Assembly (NCBI GenBank): GCA_963969345.1
Contig: OZ017769.1
Span: 6,513,725 to 6,577,724, forward strand
Length of the DNA: 64,000 bases
Direction: 5' to 3'
Origin: Turbatrix aceti
Lineage: Eukaryota > Nematoda > Chromadorea > Rhabditida > Panagrolaimidae
Shown here: one piece after another, positions 1 through 10,837 of the stretch
Position numbering within the stretch: the first letter of the stretch is position 1
How the letters are laid out: every line of letters starts with the position of its first letter
The notes under the pieces: generated by a model
What the model saw: the letters and a program-made list of their open reading frames with translations, nothing else
What the model was told of the DNA's origin: nothing
The model's database searches: none
Position numbers and translations under genes: made by a program

Positions 1-1895
1 CGCTCACCGGCGGACAGCAGGGGATCGAGAGGCGCGGGCAGCACGGAGGAGGTGGTGGGGGAGCTGAAGCGTTGTTTTTTGTTGGTCTAAAAGAATCTAG
101 AAGCGTAAAACTTACGTAGACATGGAAGGCAGCCGTTTCGCTTTCTGCGAACGTGGGCCTCGACTTCGGCTTCTCGCTTGCGACGTTTTCCAATGCAGGG
201 AATGCAGCCAAAGCGCTTGACTCGTCGAACGCGTGCTACGGAGCGCAGACGACAGCTGCATACCGGATTCGCCGGAGCGCAGCACACCTGGATCGGCGGG
301 CAGCACGGAATCGGGGGGCAACACGGGAGTTGTGCTAAAAAGTGTTTTTTGGGGTTTGAAAATATTGAAAAGGCACTCACGAAGGCAACAGGTCGGCAGC
401 TGGGGACAGCAAGGTGCGGGAGCGACGGGGCAGCAAACTGGGGCCGATCCAACGATCGGCGCGGGAGGACACGCCGCCGGAGCAGGCGCCGGACCCCCGC
501 ATCCCCCGCCCCCACCACCACCTCCGTAGGGAGGCAGAGGGCCTCGAGGCGGGCTCCTGCAACACGGACAGCACGGCACAGGCCCCGATCGGGGTCTACC
601 AGTTGGGCGCACTGGCTCAGGTCCCCTGGGATTTGGAATGAAGCCCTCGTCCTTGTCTTCGTCGCTTTCGTCATCGTCAGTGTCAACAAACGTCGGTTTT
701 ACAGGTTTCGGAGTGGCCTCGCCAGAGCTAGCATCGGGGAAGAACTCGCCGACCTTGGCGTCGGTTTTGTCTTCTTCACCGTATCCGGCGATGCCCACGA
801 GATCTTCGTCGTCGCCTTTTTTGAACAACTCGGGTTGCGTGCCCGGAGGAGATTTGAAGAATTCTTCTTCATCGGCGTCAACGTCGACGGCGGCTTTCTT
901 GGTTCCTGAAAGCATGGGTTAACAAACAGCAAGTGCCAAGCTATACAAAAACCGTCTGCGAGTGTAAGTGCAGGTGGGGCGGGGCCAAGAACGAGTTTAT
1001 CGCCCGTGATATCCGGATCCGTGCCGGTGTGGTCTCTAGCCGTGTGGGGGTGCAAAGTGTCATCCGTGTTTGCACCTGAATGAGAAGTGCCAGGTGCGTG
1101 ATCCTTAGCAGTGCCCTGAGGGTGCAAAGTGCCGGGTGCATGATCTGGGTCCACCTGATCATCCTTATCCTCATCGCTGTCGCCGCGCGACGCATCGTGC
1201 CGATTATATACTTCTTTGTGCGCTGCAAGGGTGCAAAGTGCGGCAAAGAGTGCAACAAAGCCAGTGTGCAAAAGCCAAAACCTACCGAAAGCTACGGGGG
1301 GCGAGGGCAGAGAAGGGATGTCCTTCTGCAGGCCTTCGTGATCAAATTTCTTCCCGTCGCCGATCGATCCTATCAAAAGTTGAAGGTTCAATTTAATTTT
1401 CCGCGAATTACTGATGATTAATTACCTTTCGGTGTCTCGGGAAAAGGGTGCTTGCTCTGCACGTCTTCGTTCGGTGGATCTAAACGCAACACGATACTTG
1501 TGATCGGACCGGTTCCCCAAAGTGGTTTTTTGAATGACCAAGCGGCTCAAATCACCAACAAAGGTGACCGTGACAGCCAAAGGCGACCCAGACCAAAACT
1601 TACCTGTCACAAAATTGGAAAAGTCGTAATTATCCAGGTACGGGTCAAAATGCTGGTGGCGCGGGTCGTCCAGGGTCTGCACGCCATGGACGTGCGGCCG
1701 GGGCTGATTCTCGTACCAGAAATCGTAAGAACGAGTCTCGTATTCATTTGGCTTGTGGTAGACAGCAGGCAAGACTACCGGCCTCTCGGTCGTGTCGAGT
1801 GGCTCGAAGACAATCTCGGGAGGCTCTCCGGCCCGAACACAGGCCGCGCAGAGGAAAACGAAAACAACTGCCGTTAAAACAACTGCGGTTGACAT
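1..1895 (-). CDS. Cys/Pro-rich secreted protein, 3' end beyond window
   Basis: I do not recognise this family. Exons, all joined in phase 1: 1604-1895, 1426-1479, 953-1369, 381-905, 116-334 and 8-63, with a further donor (GTGAG) at 3-7, so the gene continues past the left edge. It starts with a clear signal peptide (MSTAVV...CVRA). Next come a proline/acid-rich stretch, an Asp/Glu-rich stretch and a C-terminal part dense in CCP and PCCP motifs. Two GC[I/L]PC[I/L] motifs there are separated by polybasic KRRKR and RRKR stretches that look like proprotein-convertase sites. The segment 1235-1297 has donor and acceptor signals, is 63 nt long and in frame, and encodes a hydrophobic run, so it may be an alternative intron. 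A secreted or cuticle-associated role is inferred only from composition. The exon chain is well supported by phase and by CCP motifs continuing across each junction. Confidence 0.6.
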
Positions 1896-2179
1896 GAGGT
1901 CACCGATACGCAGAAGCTCCGACTTTCACTTTCACGCGAGAAAGCGAGCCTTCGCTCCGCGTTGCGTTGCGTTGGCGGCGGCGGCGGCAGCGTAGTAGCT
2001 GGGGCGCGTCATCGCCTCGGGCGCCCAGCATCGGTACGCAACCGGATCGGATCCCAAAAAGGCATCACAAGACGTGAATTGTTTTTCCAGAGTAATGTGA
2101 CAACTTTACGCGTTTTACAACCTTTTCTAACAAATGCGCAGAGAAAATTGAAAAACAAAGGAAGCATCGGACCCTGTCT

Positions 2180-3647
2180 CTAATCTTCTTCGGCGAGGAA
2201 TTCTTCGATGTGCTTGTTCACGAGGTCGGGGGCGTCTTGCTGCACCCAGTGCGACGCGTCGGCGATGCGGACGAGTCGGGCTTGGTCGCAGTAGTTGAGC
2301 GAGTCGACGGCGCCGTCGACGTTCAGCGCTCCGTCCTTGTCGCCCCAGATGATGAGCGTCTTCGGCCGGATCTGCCAGGCCGAGAGATCCACCTGAGGGT
2401 CGGTGCCCAGGATTGTCCGGCGAACAAAAGCGCGATAGTAGTTGATAGGCGGAGTCAGACTGCCTGACTGACGGAAATTGTGCTGCCAAGCCTTGACTTG
2501 TTCCTCGCCGAAGTTGGCGGAGTGCACAAGACCCATGCGCTTAGACCGGAACATGGAGATGAGGTTTCGAAAGTCGTCGAGCGAGAGCAGAAGTTCTGGC
2601 AGCAACGGGCACTGGAAGAAATAGACGTACCAGGATTTGCGGAACTGGCTCCACGTCCTGGACTGCCGACGGAAGGCCACCGGGTGGGGCACGTTCAGAA
2701 TGACGAGGCGGTCGACGACGGCAGGCACACGTGCAGCCACGGTCCACGCAATCGCCGCGCCCCAGTCGTGGGCGACGACGATGGCTTTGCCGGCGGGGCC
2801 GGAGAGGCCTTTGATCACTTCGACAACGTCATTTGCCAGGCGGTCGATGGCGTACGCAGACACGTCCTGGGGCTTGTCCGTGGCACCGTATCCTCGAAGG
2901 TCGATGGCGACAACGCTGAAATTGAGCGGTCGGTAAAATAGGACAAGAAACCGGCGTTCGTTCTCGAACAACTTTTTATTAAATTTATTTGTTCGTAAAC
3001 AAAAATTTTTCGAACAGATAAAAAGAACTAAAATTGTGATAAATTTGGATAACGGTGTAAAAATTGTAGCACTGATCAACTCTTGCCGCGAAAAGGTGTA
3101 GGATAACGAGAAAACGAGGATTACCTAATTTTTCGTTTTTCTGTTCGGGAACCAAATTTCGCACAATTCATTCAAAAAATCTGTTGGATGTTCGTTCGTG
3201 AACACAGTCAAAAACGTTCGTATTCGTTTCATTTATCGAACAAAAGTATCAAAATGTTCGTGTTCGCTGAAAACTCACTGGTAGTCGCGCTTGAAGTGCT
3301 CCAACTGGTAACGATAGCTGTACCAAAACTCGGGAAAGCCGTGAATCAGCACCATGAGTGGCTTGTCATCGGACCCCGTTTCCACGTAGTGCATTCGGAT
3401 TTCCTAAAAACACAGCTTTTATCCGAATCCGTATTCACGTGAGTGAACCACATACCGATAGCTGGATATACTTGTGCGACCACCCGGAGAGAACATGGGG
3501 TCTCGGGTGAAAGTTTGACGCAAAAACCCTCGATCCGCGGGTAATGAGCAGGTAGACGATCTTCGCGAACACCGCAACGCTGTAGAAGGCCGAGACAGTG
3601 CCGACGACGACGCCTCGGGCCACGACGCCGACAATAGAAGATGACAT
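2180..3647 (-). CDS. Membrane-anchored epoxide hydrolase (alpha/beta hydrolase, EPHX3/4-like)
   Basis: Predicted to hydrolyse epoxides to diols at a membrane. Exons 3456-3647, 3279-3403 and 2180-2915 give 350 aa, the usual size for EPHX3/EPHX4 and the nematode CEEH proteins. An N-terminal hydrophobic helix (about residues 5-30) fits a membrane anchor. The oxyanion-hole motif HGFPEFW lies at residues 85-91. The nucleophile is Asp156 in HDWG, the catalytic acid is probably Asp300 (WGDKDGAL) and the base is His328 (ASHWVQQD). All triad residues are present, so the enzyme should be active. The second intron is 363 nt, long for this region, and full of TTCG/CGAA runs. The gene sits 284 nt upstream of the secreted-protein gene on the same strand. 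Confidence 0.88.
2916..3278 (-). repeat. Intron rich in TTCG/CGAA repeats
   Basis: This second intron of the epoxide hydrolase gene carries many degenerate copies of GTTCGTTCG, CGAACAA and TTCGTGTTCG, above all at 2955-3020 and 3188-3270. The same word family fills the first intron of the next gene (4604-4942). No coding potential is seen. It may be a decayed interspersed element or a simple low-complexity expansion. Confidence 0.45.
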
Positions 3648-3985
3648 AGCGCAGAAAAAAAGTTGGGTCGCGTCGAGCTTGAAGACGAGTGATAAATGCG
3701 AAGAGCGCCTTCTTTTCCGCCTGCTAATCGATCACTGCTGCTGCGCTGAGCACACTTTTTTGTACCGCAGAAAAGTCAATTGAGTACGCTACAGCGATTG
3801 TGGCCACGCACCCTTTTTTACCTGCAAACACGTCACTTTGGCTAAATTATCGGATTTTTGGTCGCGTGTTGGGGTGTGCCTAATCGTCAATCGTCGCATT
3901 GCATCAGCCCCATGGGACCCAGTACAACACACGCTACGTGACAAGTGTTATATACTTTTTACAGACAGAGGCAGTGGGACAGAGA

Positions 3986-5578
3986 TCAGGCATCGGAGGT
4001 GACGGTCTCGCCGTAGGGATGGTTGCCGCGGATGTCGATGAGGCTGGGCGGCGTCGAGGGGGGCGTCGACATGAACGGCGGCGCCTGACGGGTCGTGTAG
4101 AAGCGGTCGCCAAAGTCCTCGTCCACCTGCATGGTCGAGACGTAGCCGAGGGGATGACGAGAGCGGCGGGTGCTGCGGAAGAGGATATCGAAGGGGGAGT
4201 AGAGCTGGACGAATTTTATGACGAAGTGCACGACGCTGATCACCTGTAAACAACCTTTTTTTACCTGCACAAAAAACCCAGAGCTCACGAAAAAGTGGTA
4301 AAAGTTATCCGGGATATCGGGAATCATGGACGCGCCTTCGAAAAACTCGACCCAGAAGTAGTGGAGCAGGGTGATGCCAATGAGGGCGCAGGTCCAGAGC
4401 ACGATGCACAGAGCATCGAGAGTGTGGTTGTACATCTGGTGGAGCGGGATGTCGTGGCCCAGGGTTGCGACGAGGTGAACGACGACGACGGCGAGGTCAG
4501 CCATGAGGAAAGCCACTGGGATGAGCCGCATCGATGTCGTCACCTGGTAGTTGTTCGTGCCGTTTATATCGGCCCACATCGAGGTTACGTCCAGCGTGTG
4601 CACCTGAACGATTTTTTTTTAAAATGCAAGAATTTCGATGCAACATCCGTTTTTTTCGTTCGCAAACAAAAACGAACATTTTTTTTATTTTGATCGAAGA
4701 ATCGAACGAACGCGACATTTTGAACCGTGTTCGCGAACGAACACAAACGAACAAGAAACTTTTTTTATCAACTGCGCAAATTTTGTTTCCCCGAGGAAAA
4801 AAACGAAAATTTAGGTAGTTCCATTTTTTTTTCGTTTTTCCTTTTTTTTCAATTTTTCAAACGTTTTTTCGTTTCGGAAAAAAGAATAAAATGTTCGCGA
4901 ACATACACGAGCGGTCGACGACCCCAAACCCCGCGAACTTACGTGCTCGCAGCGATAAACGCCGAAGGAGGTCTCAGTAGCGACATCCGAGGGCACAAAG
5001 TTGGCCGCGAAAGAATCGGCGCTTCGCTTCTTGCGGAAACCGAAGAGCCTGCGCCAGATCGGCTCGCTTTCCTCCTCCGTGGTCGTCGGCGGGAGAGTCG
5101 ACGTCGAAGTCGTCGACGGCGTGAGTTCCGCCCCAGGAGTCGAAGAGGTGGCCTGTTTCTTGGGTGGGTCAGTCGGACGCCGCGTAGGCTTCGTGGTGCG
5201 ACGCGTGGTGGGACTGGTCGTCGTCTCTGCGACTTCAACGGTAGCCAAGCCGCCGCTCGACAGCTCCACAGTCGTCACCGCATCTGCATCGGAAGTCAGC
5301 ACAACACCAGTCGTAGTCATCGCCTTCTGAATATTTGTCTTTTTCACATTTGAGACATGGTTGAGCAGGACGGCGAGGGCGTCGTCGTCGCTGAAGTTTC
5401 CGATGCCCCAGCCATCTTCAGTCGCGTTGATCAACTCATCGCCATCGACGTCGACGCCGCTGCCCAGAGAGCTGAGGCCAGAACGATGTTCGCACAGCGA
5501 GGTGACGTAGAACAGGGCGATGACGCCGATCACGATGAGTTTAATCTCGAGAATCTTGAGCAACGTGAAGTAACGCAT
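3986..5578 (-). CDS. Four-helix membrane protein with mucin-like extracellular loop
   Basis: Family not recognised. Exons 4943-5578, 4289-4603 and 3986-4243 join in phase 0 to give 402 aa. There are four hydrophobic segments: about residues 8-30, then (after the loop) 233-256, 262-290 and 314-335. The first loop (about 31-230) holds Asn-X-Ser/Thr sites, a Thr/Pro-rich mucin-like stretch (about 115-170) and an RKKR site at 182-185 that resembles a furin target. The topology is that of a tetraspan (MARVEL or claudin-like) protein, but no signature motif of those families was found. The C-terminal tail is hydrophilic with Pro/Thr runs. Intron 1 (4604-4942) is rich in CGAACG words. Its start lies 264 nt from the divergent C15orf61 homologue. 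Confidence 0.72.
4604..4942 (-). repeat. Intron with CGAACG words and a TGTTCGCGAACA palindrome
   Basis: The intron contains repeated CGAACGAA/TTCGTTCG words at about 4660-4760 and a perfect 12-nt palindrome TGTTCGCGAACA at 4892-4903. A similar TTCGCGAACGAACAC block lies near 4730-4744. It resembles the intron at 2916-3278. Confidence 0.45.
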
Positions 5579-5842
5579 TGTCCTTCCTCGTTTCGGTGAA
5601 GGAAAGCAGAGGCGAGAACAACGTTTGCAGCAAGTCCTGTCTGACGGGCTTTGTACGATAAGTCATCGAATACAGTTGTTCCCATGTAAAATGCTAATTT
5701 CAAGGCTTTCATTTCAAAAAAATAGCTGATTTTCTCGAGCGAAATAGCAACTTGCAAAATAACAAATTTTGGTCCTCTTATCACGAAAATTCTGTCTGTT
5801 CTTGAACAAAAAATCGGTCCGCGATGATTTTTTTCTGGTTTA
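5579..5842. promoter_or_regulatory. Short shared upstream region of two divergent genes
   Basis: This 264-nt, AT-rich interval separates the start codons of the minus-strand tetraspan-like gene (5578) and the plus-strand C15orf61 homologue (5843). It must hold both 5' ends unless either gene is trans-spliced from farther away, so it is a candidate bidirectional promoter. No specific element was recognised. Confidence 0.35.
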
Positions 5843-8800
5843 ATGATGAAGTCTACTTCCCCGATTTACTGGTGCTGTTGTTGGCCGTATCGGACCATCG
5901 TAAACAGGAGGTACCACCTGAGGCCCAGGGCTTCAGATGTGCTCGCTGCGTACCTCAAAAAGCGGAACTACCCCAGCTGGACGTCGTACTTTATCGCCTA
6001 TCGGTGAGTGTCTGGGCTGGCTGCACTTGGTACTGGCTCTCACACGTGTTCATTTATTTATCTGCAGGGAGATCCAGGACGACAATTTCGGGCAGAAGCA
6101 TTTCAACTTTTGCATTGACGGGCACAACTACCATGTGTTGCGGTGAGTGACTTGTTTGGGGGTCTTTTTCTGCCCGGACAACAACTGCACGCACCCATTT
6201 CTCTTGGTTTCATAAATATTTATGAGGCGGTTCGAGACCGGGACCGGGACCGATCACTCGCTAACTGCTAACATAAGTGTCCCTTGCGCAGTCGGGAATG
6301 GGAATGAATAGAATGGATGGATGGACAACGCTCCCTGGATTCGGAGAGGCCTCCGGAGCGAGTGCTGCGTCCGACAGCCACCAGCATAGCATGCACGCGG
6401 CGCTGGCGGCCGACGAAGGCGAAGGAGCGAGCGAGTGAAGGGGATGGTGCGCATGTACACGCATGAGGCCCCTGGGAAGAGGGAGGACAGGCGCACGTTT
6501 GTTGCATGCATAACAGCCGTGGGCTGACTTGGCTGGCCGGTCCCCGCACATTCGTTTGCTTCGTCGATGTTGTGTTGTGTTTTTCCTTCCTTCCTTCTGC
6601 CTGCCTGCCGGCTCACTCACTCACTTTCTCGTCGGCTTTTTCTTCGCTTGCGCCGACAAAAAACAACAACCACATAAAAAGTCCTAAGGCGGCGGGTTTT
6701 TTGCTTTGCTCGCTCGCTTTGGGTCGCCCCTGCTTTCTTCCGTCTTTCCTTTCCCTGTGACTCGTCTTGCACGCCTGACGCGAGGTGCAAAACACTGCCG
6801 TCGCCGCTTGTCATAATCCCGAACGCCGGCGGGCTGCTGTTTTGTCTTTTTTCGCTCAACTTTGTTTCATCTGCGTTGTTTCTTTCTTTTTTCCCACCCT
6901 CGTGACAGACACCCGATTGCGATAAAATCCGGCGCGGCGCACGCAGAGTTGTTTTCATCCTGCCGGATTTTTTTTATCCAGCATCCAAGGAGGAGAAACT
7001 CATTTTTTACGGCCTTGACACATCTTCTTGCCTGCCTCACAGTTGCTTTTGTCCTTGTCCTTGACTTTTGGCTTTACGATGTTTGTCTCGGCGGCAACGA
7101 ACTATCCTAGCTGGCTCGTTTGTCGCAAAGAGACGTGTTTGCTTTTTTTATTGGATCGCAGCCACTTTGGGGGAGGCGACGAGCACGTGATTGCCCCGAT
7201 CGCACACTTTTTTGCTGTCTTACGAAATTTATTTCTTTATTTCTTCATTTATTTATTTGCCTCCGGACGACGGCGACGGCCCTGTCCGATTGTTTGCGCC
7301 CGTGATGTAAATAAATCGAAATTGGGGGTTAGGGTCGGTCCGGTCCGTTGCCGGCATTTGGCTCGCGTTCTTCGCCCATACATAAATTGAAGGGGCAAAG
7401 ACCGGAACAACCCATTCAAAAATTTCTGGAGTGACCTTGATGCCGTGAAATATTTATTGCATGGCAGGCAAGGCACTGGGGGGCTGCGAAAGAAACCTGA
7501 AACCCCCCGCACCCCGCCGGCAGGCTTCCACGCCTACTGACTCCTAGGGGGGCTCCTTCCCTTTCTCCAAACTTGTTTTTTTGCAGATGCAGTTTTTGTC
7601 CTGGTTGTAAACAAAAAAAGTGCACCAGGACGGGGAAAAAAAGTTTACAAACGATTACTAACGAAATAATTGATTTCGTTTTTCGCGAGGCCCACGGCCC
7701 ACTTTTGGGGAGTTTCACTCACCTGGAGCAGGTGAGTCAGGCTCTTACGAAATGGTAGCGCGTGTACACATAACACATGTTCGTTCGGTGGCCACGAAAC
7801 AAATCACAAATCGATCACGAAGATTTATTTGTACACGTCGTCGCCGACTTTACCTGCTCATCCGTAGTTTTTACGTGTGCGCGTCGCGCACCACCACTAC
7901 CACGCGCTGGCAGGGTTTTTTGTGTGCGTGTTTGTTGAGGGAGGAGGAACGTCGATGATCCATCCATCCAAGCCTCCTTCCTCTTCAAAGACGCATCATC
8001 GCATCATTTGTTCCAATTGAGGCGGATGAATGACGCGACGCGTCTTTTTCCATTGTTTGCCACGGGAAAGGGCCACCGGGGGTGGTGATGCGGGCTGTCA
8101 CGCTTAATCACCTGCACGGTCGTCAAACGGTGACCGATTATCGGGCTCTATTGATTGTCTGACAGCGGATGATGATGGTCAATGATTTTGATTTTGATTT
8201 TGATTTTTGCAACTCAAAATTAAGTGTTCAATTAGGCAATCCACGATTGTAGGCATGCTGGATTCCGGCCAATGCGTCGGCGTCGTCTTTGTTCAATTTT
8301 TCATCCAACAACGCTCAATCACGCGTTGTGTCACTGTCAGATGACGGACGCCGCGTCCTGTAGCACAAATCCCCTTGTCCCCGGCTGAATCGACTGTCAG
8401 TCTTTCGTTCATGCGGACATTTGTCATTTGTAGATCTTTACGATTTGTTTTAACCGACCGCGGCATCCATCCATTGGCGTAGGTGGCGTCGTGCATCTCA
8501 GATTTTTCTATTTATCCGCGGGTCCTTTGTATTCATTTTTTTTGCTTGTTTTGGGCGTTCTTTCATTTTTTTCTGAGGGCGGCGGTTGCGCGATCAACGA
8601 AAACCTATTATAAAAAAAAGATTGCGTCCTGGCTGACTGACGATCGGGTCGATCCCTTCTTTCTTTGTACAACCGATGGATTAATGTCCCCGGTTTGTTT
8701 TCAGGACCGGTTGCTTTCCCTACATCAAGTACCACTGCACGAAGCGACCCGTCGAGAACCTAGCGGCCGAGGACCGGCTGTTCCGCTTCATCACCGTCGC

Positions 8801-8933
8801 AAACCTCGGAATCCCATGCCTTCTCTACGGCCTGGCTGCCATTGTCCTCATTCGACACGTTGACTCTGTTGTAGAGCCCCGCACTCAGCGCCGCGTCCGT
8901 ATCAACTTTCTCATCGAAGAAGATCACACCTGA
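5843..8933 (+). CDS. C15orf61: C15orf61 homologue (DUF4528)
   Basis: Exons 5843-6003, 6068-6142 and 8705-8933 give 154 aa, close to the 157 aa of human C15orf61. Conserved blocks I recognise include the central NYHVLRTGCFP and IKYHC motifs and the NLGIP-LLYG hydrophobic segment near the C-terminus. The function of the family is not established. The two introns differ sharply: 64 nt and 2562 nt. The stop codon TGA (8931-8933) is followed after one base by a strong donor-like sequence (G|GTGAGT), and the next gene begins at an acceptor, see findings. The start is the first of two tandem ATGs and is the only Met upstream of the conserved region in frame. Confidence 0.85.
6143..8704 (+). other. 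2.56-kb intron of the C15orf61 homologue
   Basis: Bounded by GTGAGT and TTTTCAG and consistent with phase 2 on both sides. No nested gene was found. It contains pyrimidine-rich tracts, a GACCGG triplication near 6232-6253 and a (GATTTT)n run at about 8188-8207. It is roughly 40 times longer than the median intron here, so regulatory content is plausible but not shown. Confidence 0.55.
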
Positions 8934-9300
8934 GGTGAGTCGTTGTGGACGTGGTTTTTTGTGCTTGCGTGGTTTAGGCGGCGCGCGTTCGGGTGCGTCC
9001 AATCGCGATAGAATCATAGTCGGGCTAAAGTTCGCTTCCAAAAAGCACCGTGTGGCCTCTTTGGCTTCAGCGGTCGTCAGTGAAGCCAGAATAAGGAATG
9101 GGGCGTTCATGGGTGAGCATCCGGCGGTATAACCTGGTACTCAATCGAATGTCGTACAGTTAACTTTAATTTTGGACCCAATCTTTGTTTTTTGTCCTTT
9201 GAACAAACAGATGATCGTTTACTGCGCTTGCTGCGATGTTTACCGTGCAAAAAAAAGTGATAACCCTATAAAAAAGTCGCTTTGAGACCAGATTAATCAT

Positions 9301-9318
9301 ATTTTATTTTTTTTGCAG
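9301..9318 (+). promoter_or_regulatory. Splice acceptor abutting a start codon (candidate trans-splice site)
   Basis: An AT-rich tract ending TTTTTTTTGCAG directly precedes the ATG at 9319. In nematodes this arrangement is typical of spliced-leader addition sites. It could equally pair in cis with the donor at 8935. Confidence 0.45.
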
Positions 9319-9840
9319 ATGTTGGGTCCCAACGATCCGGTCCAATACACACCGTCCGCGCACCTGGTATTTTTCGTGCTCTTCGTCATATTTCCCCTGA
9401 TCTACGTCTGCGGCTCTGTGACGGTCTACGTCGTCTGGCAGGTGCTGAGATGCGTCAAGTTCCTGCTCCTCCACGGCTACTCTTTCCTCTATGCCGATCT
9501 CTACGATGACCACGTCGTGACCCAGCGCGAACGCCAACGCGCCCGGCGACGGAGGATACACCACCAGTTGGGGTTGAACTCAGCGACCAATGCTGCGTCC
9601 CCGGTCAACGGCAAACCCGCCACCGGGCTGCTCACGACCGCCGAGTCTCAGCAGACCGTGCTGGCCGTTGACGTTGATGGCACGCCTTCCCGAAAACTTA
9701 CTGAGGATCCACTTCATCACTCTCCTACCGACGATGAAGACGAGGCGGCGGCCGGGAAGGGCAACGGCGTGATCAGGCACCGGCGGCCCAAGAAAGACGG
9801 CGCTGCGAAGGCACAGTCGGCAGAAGTCACAGTTGACTGA
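9319..9840 (+). CDS. Small single-pass membrane protein (173 aa)
   Basis: Family not recognised. A single exon of 522 nt encodes 173 aa. The start is chosen because the ATG lies immediately after a long T tract ending TTTTGCAG (9301-9318), a strong cis- or trans-splice acceptor. One long hydrophobic segment spans about residues 13-42, with a Cys/Lys/Leu-rich juxtamembrane stretch, then a basic run (QRERQRARRRR) consistent with the positive-inside rule. The C-terminal half is polar and likely disordered, ending in Lys/Arg-rich sequence. It lies 385 nt downstream of the C15orf61 homologue on the same strand, so the two could be co-transcribed. Confidence 0.65.
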   Translation: MLGPNDPVQYTPSAHLVFFVLFVIFPLIYVCGSVTVYVVWQVLRCVKFLLLHGYSFLYADLYDDHVVTQRERQRARRRRIHHQLGLNSATNAASPVNGKPATGLLTTAESQQTVLAVDVDGTPSRKLTEDPLHHSPTDDEDEAAAGKGNGVIRHRRPKKDGAAKAQSAEVTVD

Positions 9841-10837
9841 ACGAACCGCGCCAGAATCATTGTTGTGCATTTACATTTAGCAATGTGCGTGTTTTATACC
9901 CACCTCGAATCCTCCTCTCCCGACTCGATGATCTCCAGGCCCCGGTCAGTGGATGTCTCGCCAGGCCCCGCCAGCCGTGTCGTCTCGGCTCGGCTCGGCT
10001 CGCATTGTTGGCCAGATAAATAGTTTTGATACCGGTAATAGCGTCCCCCTGTTTCTCACTTTGTACCTTGTTTAATTGTTGAATGGTGAATAAAAACAAT
10101 CCCACGATCCGAGCAAAACTTTTTTGAAGCTGCATCATCGATTTCCGAGGGAACAGAGCGTGACGAGGTCTCCGCGACCTGCAATACGATCGAAAAACTG
10201 TCGTCGGCGTGATTCATGTCGGCTTCATAACTAACGAAAAACGAGGACAACGATGTGTCAAAGGCGACCGACCCCGCGCTATAAATCAGAATCTCTTGCG
10301 GAACAAATGAAACACTTGCAAAAAAATGGGAACGCCCGATGACTTTTTTTGCATTGATGAAAAATTATCTGCAGGAGTACGCTCCCTGACAGGCAGGATC
10401 ATTATTCGTCACGCGACGGGAAAAAAAACAGAGAGTGGCATAAAGCAGGAGCGAGAATCGATGAAACTTTCAACACTGCTTGCCCACGGTCGGCGGAGGA
10501 CGGAAGAGGTGTTGCACGGAAAAAGAAACAGTGCGTCGTGCGAGGTGCGCGCCCGCGCAGAGTCACAGTTGCCCTGGTGGAGAGGCGTGAACTTGTAAAA
10601 CTCAATGTCATCTGGCTGGCAGGCATCGTATGGATCGGAGAATCTGCCGGCCTAGCTAGTCACACAAGTGACGAGACTCGCTCCCGGTCATCCTCGTGTG
10701 CATAGAAGAAGGCATCCTCATCCGGAAAATCCAGTTTTTCAATTGATTATCAAAGCAAGATAACGGAAACCTTGACTCATAGGTTACTCTCTAAAATTCC
10801 TGCCGCTGGGTACACCAGTCCATCCCTCGCTGATGAG
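9841..10837. other. Intergenic DNA; polyadenylation signal only
   Basis: A plus-strand AATAAA at 10089-10094 lies 249 nt past the preceding stop and may be its poly(A) signal. A CTCGG tandem repeat occurs at about 9985-10003. No coding exon is supported. Confidence 0.4.
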
